5,564 bases of DNA from Deltaproteobacteria bacterium (GTDB taxonomy: Bacteria > Myxococcota_A > JAADFL01), in NCBI GenBank assembly GCA_013152945.1, contig JAADFL010000084.1:1-5564 (forward strand). Reading direction: 5' to 3'. The notes under the pieces are model-generated. The model saw nothing but the letters and a program-made list of their open reading frames with translations. It did not search any database and was not told the DNA's origin. Shown here one piece after another: positions 1-5,411 of this stretch. A program made the translations under genes and the position numbers. The stretch's first letter is position 1. The number at the start of each line of letters is the position of its first letter.

Positions 1-2049
1 AATTTCCGGTTCTGACAGGTTTTCGTCAAGAGCTTCTGCATCGGCAAAAGACTCGGGGCCGGTCTCCCGGCCCTGGGAGTCGTAATTTCCCTGGTACACC
101 ACGATGCTGCGCGGAGCGAGTCGATCCGTGAATTCACCTGAACCTGCCTGGTCTTTATGCACTTGTTTCTTGGCAATGTCCGAGTAGGATGAAGCGCTCA
201 CCGACGCCCTTTCGAGTACAGATGATATTCCATGAGTGAACTTGAGCTTGATGTCTTTTTGTTCATATGAATCATTGAATACGAATACCGATATCTTACC
301 ATCCGGCGTTAAGGCTGCAGCACTGAACAAGCGCTGGGCTTGAGGTATCTGCCAGGTCTCTGTCTCGGAACTGGAATCTATGCCGCCGAGGATCGTTGTT
401 TTCACCATGTCACAGTTGTGCGGCAATCTGCTTGCCACCAACTTGAACGGGTAGTAATTGACTGCAACCGGATGCACGGTATTCTTTGGGTCTGTCTCCC
501 AATCGAAACCCGGGTACGAGATCATGCTCCACTCGTAATGGGTGTTGTAAGACCATTTCGCCACAGCCTTGACACCGTCCATTTCGAGTGCGCGCATGGC
601 CCCCTCGAGTATGTAGAGCGATTCCGTAAAGCTGGGCGGGTTGTTCTTGTATGGCTTGGAACCGAGTTCACTTATGAACAAGGGCTCGATTTTTCCATCC
701 ATGTCATATTGTCTTATCTCTTGGAGTGACTTGGTCACCAAGTGATCCAGGAGTCTGGCCTGCAATGCGCCCTGGTTCTGGTCGTGCGGATTGTTGACGT
801 CGTAATCCAGCACACTCCAGTAGTCGTGTATTGCGATTACATCCATATAAGGATCACCGTCCGGCCAATTGGTGATTTCACCGGGTATATTGTCAGGCTC
901 TTCCAGGTATTGGAGAACGCCTCGTCCTATCATGTCTTCCCATGTGTTCATGGGGTGACCTGCCTGTGGAGAATCACGGAAGAACGGGAACGACTCGAAT
1001 CCTATTGACAGCACCTTGTCATGGACGTGTGTTCCTTGTAATTCGTCGTATTTTTTCAGGTGAGCGTCCACGCGCTCGTACAAAAGATTCATAGTGCCCG
1101 GAAAATCGAAAAAGATGAAATCCTGGCCTTTATGACCTCCACCTGGTTCGTTCCATACAGCCCAGTACCTCACGCAATCATAACCTTTGCCGGAATTGGC
1201 CTTTGTCTTGAGATAATACACCAGGGCGGCCAGGTTTTCTCCGAATTCCTCGGCATCCGCCCTGAAGCGCTGGTACGGGATGGGGTACGAAGCTGGATTG
1301 CTATAGTACTCGGGGTGCAGCCAAGGTTTTTTCGAGGTTTCCCAGTTGTTGATTTCAAGCTGGATGCCGGATTGTTCACTCATGTCGAGCAAGCTTTTCA
1401 AGCCATAGTGGAGTCCACCCCTGTTCCAGGCGAAACCCTTGAAATCGGCGGAGAGGAACTTGGAAGGCGGGGTCCAGGGGTCGGAGTCATCGTTGTTTGC
1501 ATTTTCCCATTCATAGTACTGGAGCACTACTCTGAGCCATGTGGCGCCTGTTTCCTTCAGGTACTGGTAGAATTGTTGTCTCTGCTGCCCGTTTTCAGGC
1601 ACGAACATGATGTGGAAGTTGAGTCCAAGGCCCAGGATTCCCGGGTTTATTACTTCTTCTGGGTTTATGTTGATCAGGGCGGGTGTTCCCGGGTCTTGGC
1701 TGAAGATGGCTGTGGCCGCCTTGTCGTTGTTCATGAATACCATACGTTTCGGGGAGCCGTTTCCGTCCCCCTGCCATTCTTTGAAGCTCCAGCCCTGCCC
1801 CGGGGTGGGTGTCAGGGTTACCATGGTCCAGTTGGCAAAGTCCCTGCAGTTGGTCCCACAATCCGTTCCTGCAGGTGAGAAGTCAACAGTACCGGCACCC
1901 ACTATATTGACTTGGAGCCGGGCGGTCGCTTCTGCATCCATGCTTGCAAGAAGGAGTGATGCGATAGGAACTAAAAACAGAGAAAAGGAAAATAATATCG
2001 GTCGTTCTTTTGACAGGCAGGTTGTACATGTCTTTGAAGTCTCTTTCAT
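1..2049 (-). CDS. Secreted clan GH-A type glycoside hydrolase with N-terminal InlB-B-repeat-like domain (3' end beyond window)
   Basis: The frame is open from ATG at 2049-2047 to base 1 with no stop, giving 683 visible residues. GGAGG (complement of 2055-2059) lies 5 nt before the ATG and supports this start. Residues 1-41 form a long signal peptide: a basic N-region, a hydrophobic core (about 18-35) and an A-E-A cleavage site. Residues 44-117 match the bacterial InlB-B-repeat-like pattern (GxGTVxxxPxGxxCxxxC, then VTLTPTPxxGxxFxxW, ending AxAIF), with a likely C64-C68 disulfide. Residues 138-550 look like a (beta/alpha)8 barrel: WAVWNEPGG carries the probable acid/base E301, IAIHDYW has H408, and PLFISELG carries the probable nucleophile E461. 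Residues 570-654 look like a beta-sandwich ending in LAPRSIVVYQG, as in GH39/GH51-type enzymes. An acidic tail begins at about 661. The enzyme should retain configuration and cleave a beta- or arabino-linked glycan outside the cytoplasm. GH family and substrate cannot be fixed by eye. It lies 461 bp downstream of the barrel-lipoprotein operon on the same strand. Confidence 0.88.
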   Translation of the reverse strand, partial: MKETSKTCTTCLSKERPILFSFSLFLVPIASLLLASMDAEATARLQVNIVGAGTVDFSPAGTDCGTNCRDFANWTMVTLTPTPGQGWSFKEWQGDGNGSPKRMVFMNNDKAATAIFSQDPGTPALININPEEVINPGILGLGLNFHIMFVPENGQQRQQFYQYLKETGATWLRVVLQYYEWENANNDDSDPWTPPSKFLSADFKGFAWNRGGLHYGLKSLLDMSEQSGIQLEINNWETSKKPWLHPEYYSNPASYPIPYQRFRADAEEFGENLAALVYYLKTKANSGKGYDCVRYWAVWNEPGGGHKGQDFIFFDFPGTMNLLYERVDAHLKKYDELQGTHVHDKVLSIGFESFPFFRDSPQAGHPMNTWEDMIGRGVLQYLEEPDNIPGEITNWPDGDPYMDVIAIHDYWSVLDYDVNNPHDQNQGALQARLLDHLVTKSLQEIRQYDMDGKIEPLFISELGSKPYKNNPPSFTESLYILEGAMRALEMDGVKAVAKWSYNTHYEWSMISYPGFDWETDPKNTVHPVAVNYYPFKLVASRLPHNCDMVKTTILGGIDSSSETETWQIPQAQRLFSAAALTPDGKISVFVFNDSYEQKDIKLKFTHGISSVLERASVSASSYSDIAKKQVHKDQAGSGEFTDRLAPRSIVVYQGNYDSQGRETGPESFADAEALDENLSEPEI

Positions 2050-2133
2050 GTAAACCTCCAGGTATGTCTGAAAAGCCGGCATGGAAATGCTTTTTCCGGG
2101 GTTTTTGATATTTGCTCCTGGTCCATGCATTTG

Positions 2134-2161
2134 ATCATGACACAGGCCTGGACCTTGTCAA
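2134..2161 (-). promoter_or_regulatory. Probable promoter of the glycoside hydrolase gene
   Basis: On the minus strand there is a perfect TTGACA -35 (complement of 2156-2161), a 16-nt spacer and CATGAT (complement of 2134-2139, four of six matches to TATAAT). A start near 2127 would give a leader of about 78 nt before the ATG at 2049. The -10 is weak, which suggests activator dependence or a second unseen promoter. An inverted repeat lies immediately upstream at 2166-2187. Confidence 0.42.
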
Positions 2162-2165
2162 ATAG

Positions 2166-2187
2166 ATAAACAAAAAATTCTGTTTAT
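2166..2187. repeat. AT-rich inverted repeat upstream of the hydrolase promoter (possible operator)
   Basis: The plus strand reads ATAAACA, an 8-nt spacer (AAAAATTC), then TGTTTAT: perfect 7-bp arms. It ends 5 bp upstream of the TTGACA hexamer of the hydrolase promoter, where an activator or repressor dimer could bind. The centre-to-centre distance of the arms (15 bp) is near one and a half helical turns. The regulator is not identified. Confidence 0.4.
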
Positions 2188-2211
2188 TTGATGCTGTTCG
2201 TTGAAAACCAA

Positions 2212-2226
2212 TAAGAATCATTATCA
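2212..2226. promoter_or_regulatory. Fur-box-like palindrome
   Basis: The plus-strand sequence TAAGAATCATTATCA matches the 7-1-7 Fur consensus TGATAATnATTATCA at 12 of 14 informative positions, with a perfect right half-site. It abuts the Shine-Dalgarno sequence of a small plus-strand ORF. It also lies about 85 bp upstream of the presumed start of the divergently read hydrolase transcript. Iron-dependent control of either is an inference. Short AT-rich matches do occur by chance. Confidence 0.4.
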
Positions 2227-2237
2227 AGGAGGCAACC

Positions 2238-2285
2238 ATGAAGAAATCGGCCGCTCTTGCCACAGCAGGGGTCTCTTCACCATGA
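2238..2285 (+). CDS. Very short putative ORF (15 codons) with strong ribosome site
   Basis: ATG at 2238 is preceded by AAGGAGG (2226-2232) at ideal 5-nt spacing, one of the best ribosome sites in the window. The peptide is MKKSAALATAGVSSP, which starts like a signal peptide but stops at TGA (2283-2285). The stop overlaps a second ATG (2282-2284) in an ATGA arrangement. If the TGA were read through, the frame would continue 37 more codons to TAG at 2397-2399. That stretch includes a C-L-E-R-C pair and a helical, Glu-rich end. It could be a leader peptide, the remnant of a truncated gene, or (speculatively) a selenocysteine-type recoded gene. No family is recognised. It lies on the strand opposite to all the large genes. 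Confidence 0.3.
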   Translation: MKKSAALATAGVSSP

Positions 2286-2374
2286 ATTTCAAACGCAATA
2301 TACCGAAACCGGCAAGGGGAGTGCCTGGAAAGATGCGCCGGCCAAGGTGTAGCAGGTGTAGCCCGGCTTTTTGA
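2282..2374 (+). CDS. Putative 30-residue basic peptide, ATGA-coupled to the preceding short ORF
   Basis: ATG at 2282 overlaps the stop of the 15-codon ORF by 4 nt (ATGA), the usual layout for translational coupling; it has no good ribosome site of its own. The 30-residue product is strongly basic (about eight Arg/Lys) and contains R-C-S-R-C-S, encoded by a tandem 9-bp repeat. It ends at a TGA at 2372-2374, exactly after the T-run of a terminator-like hairpin. The alternative is that it is non-coding and the coupling is chance. No homologue is recognised. Confidence 0.2.
   Translation: MNFKRNIPKPARGVPGKMRRPRCSRCSPAF
2337..2372 (+). terminator. Terminator-like hairpin with T-run
   Basis: On the plus strand GCCGG (2337-2341) can pair with CCGGC (2363-2367), followed directly by TTTTT (2368-2372). 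The loop is long (21 nt) and contains most of a tandem repeat, which weakens the fold. It would end a plus-strand transcript of roughly 150 nt starting near the Fur-like box. It has no T-run in the minus direction and so does not terminate the barrel-lipoprotein operon. Confidence 0.35.
2345..2362. repeat. Perfect tandem 9-bp duplication
   Basis: AGGTGTAGC occurs twice in direct succession (2345-2353 and 2354-2362), inside the loop of the terminator-like hairpin. Being a multiple of three, it preserves any reading frame through it and encodes two copies of C-S-R-like triplets in the 2282 frame. Confidence 0.75.
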
Positions 2375-2510
2375 GGAGGCGGAACATAGGCAGGTATAGG
2401 CAAGTGCTTCAAAGGCGAAGCCGGAAACGGACATTATTATTGAGAACTACTCTAGGTGTTGCCCGAAGCCTCGGCCTCCGCTGAATTGTTTCGAAACGAG
2501 GGACTACCTG
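2375..2510. other. Intergenic tail downstream of the lipoprotein gene, no gene found
   Basis: This is the stretch after the lipoprotein stop codon (complement of 2511-2513). It contains a perfect 10-bp palindrome GTTTCGAAAC (2488-2497) and a small hairpin GCTTC-6 nt-GAAGC (2406-2421), neither followed by a T-run in the minus direction. No convincing intrinsic terminator for the operon was found, so read-through toward the hydrolase gene or Rho-dependent ending are both possible. Confidence 0.5.
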
Positions 2511-3650
2511 TTATTTTCCTGCCTTGGGACTTCCCCACACAACCAGGTTTGCAATGGTGACCGCGTCCGGAAAAACCTGGATCGGTATGGCTCCAAGAGA
2601 TGTCAGGGTTCCTCCAATGACTGCGGCAGCCCCAACCAGGTTAGTGCCCACCGAGGTATTCAACGTTGCATACGTGCCGTCGTCATTGGTTCCGATTTTG
2701 TCCCTGCTGCCGATTCTGACCGGAATAGGAGCAAGATCGTCCTCGTTACCATTGAAGTAGATCAGGCTTTCAGGGGCGTTGACAAGAGATACCATGGCAT
2801 TTTTTATTTCTGCATAGTCTTCCAACTGGAGTTTCTTTTTCACTTTCCCATTGACTTCTATTGTTCTGGCGCAACTGGGCCTCTCGTGAACGTATCCGGT
2901 TACCTCCGAACAGTCCCTGATGGTTCCCGCCACTACACCAAAGCCCGGGTCGATCTTACACTGGCAGGCAATAGCCGATATTATGTCCCAGGTTGAATTG
3001 GATATAACGAATACATTGTCATAGAAGACATGGTCCTCGACCAAGTGCGCGGGTATCTGCATATTGTATTTATATGTATCCCGCACGCCCTGTCCCCATA
3101 CCTTGGCAACGAGCATGCTGTTCGTGGGCAATTGGTTGGGGATCTTGTAGTAACCTTCTTCGTCGGCAAGCGTTTTGCCGAGTTCTCTTCCCAGGCTGCC
3201 GTCACTGTTCATGAGATAGACCGCTACATTGAGGTTCCTCGTATCGAATCCAAGACCAAATGCATCCACGCACCCTTCCAGGTATGCCTTGTCAGGGCCC
3301 TGGCTCAAGGATGCCGAGCCGGACTCGAGGCAGGTCAGGTCTACATTCGAATCATCTGCGGGAGAAGAGGGATCATCCCTGGTTCTTGCCTCTTCCCTGG
3401 ACCTGGAGATGCATACGCCGTTGCTTGGATCGTCCACGAAATAGGCGCAGACCTGTGAAGGACAACACGGATAGTCCACCCCGCAGCTTTGGTGGCATTC
3501 CGCCTGTTCCCCATCGGTTTCAGCATCCGGCGGTCCACCGAAACAATCGCCGTTCGGACATAATGTGCCCGAACCATAGCACCCGGTCAAGACCGACAAT
3601 ACGATGAAAAATAATAAGGACAAAAGCTTTGCGTGCTCTCTTTTTCGCAT
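2511..3650 (-). CDS. Cysteine-rich outer-membrane lipoprotein with carboxypeptidase-regulatory-like (Ig-like) domains
   Basis: This 379-residue protein starts at the ATG at 3650-3648, preceded by an AAGAGGTG ribosome site. An in-frame extension to 3818 exists but would overlap the upstream gene by 146 bp and bury the signal sequence, so the shorter start is preferred. Residues 1-24 are a classic lipoprotein signal: RKREHAK, a hydrophobic stretch, then the lipobox L-T-G-C with lipidated C24. Residue 25 is Tyr, not Asp, which favours outer-membrane sorting. Residues 31-80 hold eight cysteines (31, 36, 52, 56, 62, 63, 68, 80), consistent with a disulfide-rich module. An acidic, Ser/Asp-rich linker spans about 84-104. 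Two stretches look like carboxypeptidase-regulatory beta-sandwich repeats: about 120-187 (with DEEGYYKI at 163-170) and about 238-372 (with DDGTYATL at 323-330). Its start is 22 bp after the barrel gene's stop, so the two are cotranscribed and it may be a periplasm- or surface-facing partner. No enzymatic motif was seen. The exact family is not recognised. Confidence 0.85.
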   Translation of the reverse strand: MRKREHAKLLSLLFFIVLSVLTGCYGSGTLCPNGDCFGGPPDAETDGEQAECHQSCGVDYPCCPSQVCAYFVDDPSNGVCISRSREEARTRDDPSSPADDSNVDLTCLESGSASLSQGPDKAYLEGCVDAFGLGFDTRNLNVAVYLMNSDGSLGRELGKTLADEEGYYKIPNQLPTNSMLVAKVWGQGVRDTYKYNMQIPAHLVEDHVFYDNVFVISNSTWDIISAIACQCKIDPGFGVVAGTIRDCSEVTGYVHERPSCARTIEVNGKVKKKLQLEDYAEIKNAMVSLVNAPESLIYFNGNEDDLAPIPVRIGSRDKIGTNDDGTYATLNTSVGTNLVGAAAVIGGTLTSLGAIPIQVFPDAVTIANLVVWGSPKAGK

Positions 3651-3672
3651 GTTCAACACCTCTTGGTACCTG

Positions 3673-5352
3673 TTAGAAGTGCCATGTAACCCTGAACTGG
3701 ATTGTTTGGGCCGGGTCCGGACCGTTGATGTACCTCCTGCCCGGTCCCCGTCTTTCCATGCCGTCGAACGGGAACAGGACACCGTATTCGAGGTCCACGT
3801 CATAACCCTCGTCTGCATGGTAGAAGAGACTTACGTCCATCTCCAGCCCGAGACTGTTGCTGGCATTGGGCAGGGGTTTTTCTCCATAACCAGCGCTGGG
3901 CGTGGAATGAGCCTTTTCAGCCATCGAGTATATCCATGCCGCCTTTGCACCGAGCCCGGGAACGAGTTCGTACTGTACCCTGGGCTTGAAATAGATGGCA
4001 TCGGTTACAGTGCCGATTATTTCCCTCCATAGAATCAAGTCGACATGGTAGTCCGGGTCGAATCTGAAGTTGTTGATCTCCCTCTTGCCGTCGTGATCGT
4101 CATCATCTTTTTGGGAATCATAGAATGGATAGACGCCGAAACCCGAATGCATGTCACCCGAGGCGTAACCGACCTGGAAACCCACTTTCAAGCTTTGGTC
4201 GAACATACCGGCTTCCAGGTCCCCTACAAAGCCTATTTGGTTTATTTCCACGGGTTTGGGGTTGGATATCATGCCTGTATTCGGTTCGTAGCTGCCGATG
4301 TCGCCGTGAAGCCAGACACCTTCGACTTCCAGCTTGATCTTGTCGATGAATGCCAGCCTTCCCACGTCCAGCCTGGCCCAGATGTCATGTACCCACAACT
4401 CCGCATTCCTGGGATCTATTACAGAAGGATCCTTTTCCACCTTGCTCCAGGTGCTGTCTCTCACCTCATTGTCATAGCTCCATGACTCGATCGCCAGTAC
4501 CTGTTTCCTGAACACGTTGTACATTCCTCCGTTTAGAGCCCAGCCTCTTTTTTCCAAGTCTTTCTTGATGTCCTCATCACTCTGCTTCCTGACCACCGCC
4601 AGGATGTACTGGTTGGCGTCATCCAACTGGTCGAGATCAAAAGGTTGACCCTGTGGGGTCTCGTGTCTTGCGCTCGTAGGTCCTTCGTTGACCCAGTCCA
4701 TTGCCGGCACCACGTACAGGTCCCATGCAGGGTAACCGGTGATGAACATGACCCGGTCAACCGAGTCCCCGTAATCGTCATCGTACTTGTTACCGGCATT
4801 GGCAAGTAATCCCATTCCCCATTGTGAGCCCATTCGACCTACCCTGAAAACACCGAGTGGTGTCTTTATCTCACCCCAGATTCGTTTTACCTGAATGCTG
4901 TCTTTGAGCGAATTGACACCGCTTGCAGGTGGGACCTGGGTTTGCGAGAAGGCCCCGAGACCGGCATCCCCGGGAAACGGATAACTGTCCGGAGTAGAGC
5001 CGAGCACCAGGTTGTCCAGCATGTCAATCGTGGCGAAGATGCGGACGTTTTTATGAATATTCACGGTCGGATCTATTCTAAAGCGCATGTTTGCGCCTGC
5101 AATGGTGTTGGCTCCCCTCCTTGTTGCATCATTGTACTCGGTAAGCGGCTCGGGAAATCCGTGATTCGAATTGTGGTCTGACTGGTTCAAGTCGAAATTA
5201 TCAAAGAGATCCGCCCTGAACCTGTAGTACCCGTGTAATTCCACGAGAGGCAGGTCTTCTTCAAAAGACACGTCATCGTCGTCTGCCCGGACCGCGAAAG
5301 ATACGAAGCTTAAGCAGAAGCAAATCATTCCAATAGAGAGAAGATTCCTCAT
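3673..5352 (-). CDS. Outer-membrane beta-barrel protein, TIGR04551-like
   Basis: This 559-residue protein starts at the ATG at 5352-5350, immediately preceded by GGAGGAGGTA. Residues 1-23 are a signal peptide with predicted cleavage after V-R-A, followed by DDDD. The mature chain is full of alternating, aromatic-rich beta-strand segments: VELHGYYRFRADLF (37-50), ANMRFRIDPTVNIHKNVRIFATIDML (87-112), WGEIKTPLGVFRVGRMGSQWGMGLL (159-183) and others to the end. It finishes FRVTWHF, with the C-terminal Phe typical of proteins assembled by the BAM machinery. The RFRIDP...MLDNLVLGS region and the overall length resemble the TIGR04551 proteins I associate with myxobacteria. The shape also recalls alginate-export-type porins. 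An Asp-rich loop at 416-422 resembles an EF-hand calcium loop. It is the first gene of an operon with the lipoprotein, behind a good sigma70-like promoter. A channel or receptor role is inferred from fold; the substrate is unknown. Confidence 0.88.
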   Translation of the reverse strand: MRNLLSIGMICFCLSFVSFAVRADDDDVSFEEDLPLVELHGYYRFRADLFDNFDLNQSDHNSNHGFPEPLTEYNDATRRGANTIAGANMRFRIDPTVNIHKNVRIFATIDMLDNLVLGSTPDSYPFPGDAGLGAFSQTQVPPASGVNSLKDSIQVKRIWGEIKTPLGVFRVGRMGSQWGMGLLANAGNKYDDDYGDSVDRVMFITGYPAWDLYVVPAMDWVNEGPTSARHETPQGQPFDLDQLDDANQYILAVVRKQSDEDIKKDLEKRGWALNGGMYNVFRKQVLAIESWSYDNEVRDSTWSKVEKDPSVIDPRNAELWVHDIWARLDVGRLAFIDKIKLEVEGVWLHGDIGSYEPNTGMISNPKPVEINQIGFVGDLEAGMFDQSLKVGFQVGYASGDMHSGFGVYPFYDSQKDDDDHDGKREINNFRFDPDYHVDLILWREIIGTVTDAIYFKPRVQYELVPGLGAKAAWIYSMAEKAHSTPSAGYGEKPLPNASNSLGLEMDVSLFYHADEGYDVDLEYGVLFPFDGMERRGPGRRYINGPDPAQTIQFRVTWHF

Positions 5353-5362
5353 TACCTCCTCC
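5353..5362 (-). promoter_or_regulatory. Strong double Shine-Dalgarno site of the barrel gene
   Basis: The complement reads GGAGGAGGTA directly before the ATG. The proximal AGGAGG sits only 2 nt from the start codon, whereas the distal GGAGG has the usual 5-nt spacing. It supports the chosen start and suggests high translation. Confidence 0.6.
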
Positions 5363-5382
5363 AGCCTTTGTTGGTGAATCGG

Positions 5383-5411
5383 AGTTTAACCCCTGTAACC
5401 CGGCCGGTCAA
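5383..5411 (-). promoter_or_regulatory. Sigma70-like promoter of the barrel-lipoprotein operon
   Basis: On the minus strand TTGACC (complement of 5406-5411, five of six matches to TTGACA) is followed by a 17-nt spacer and TAAACT (complement of 5383-5388, four of six matches to TATAAT). Transcription would start near 5376, leaving a leader of about 24 nt that carries the GGAGGAGG ribosome site before the ATG at 5352. Spacing and position both fit a housekeeping promoter. The -35 lies next to a CCGGCCGG palindrome within the spacer. Confidence 0.65.

Noticed and set aside
1060-1878. 272-codon plus-strand ORF
   Set aside because: It is antisense to the glycoside hydrolase, whose minus frame has a signal peptide, domain motifs and catalytic residues. 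The plus translation shows no domain pattern, so it is a shadow.
2309-2328. Hairpin CCGGCA-loop-TGCC(T)GG considered as a selenocysteine insertion element
   Set aside because: It starts 23 nt after the TGA, further than usual for bacterial elements, and the 7-nt loop lacks the G-U expected at the apex. Kept only as a speculative alternative in the findings.
2135-2434. 99-codon minus-strand ORF in the intergenic gap, and a 62-codon ORF overlapping it
   Set aside because: There is no ribosome site before the start, the composition is not protein-like, and it runs through the hydrolase promoter and the inverted repeat. It is most likely a chance open frame.
3651-3818. N-terminal extension of the lipoprotein frame to an upstream ATG
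   Set aside because: It would overlap the barrel gene by 146 bp, has low-complexity Ser/Thr/Arg content and would place the lipobox at residue 80. The ATG at 3650 has a ribosome site and a proper signal sequence.
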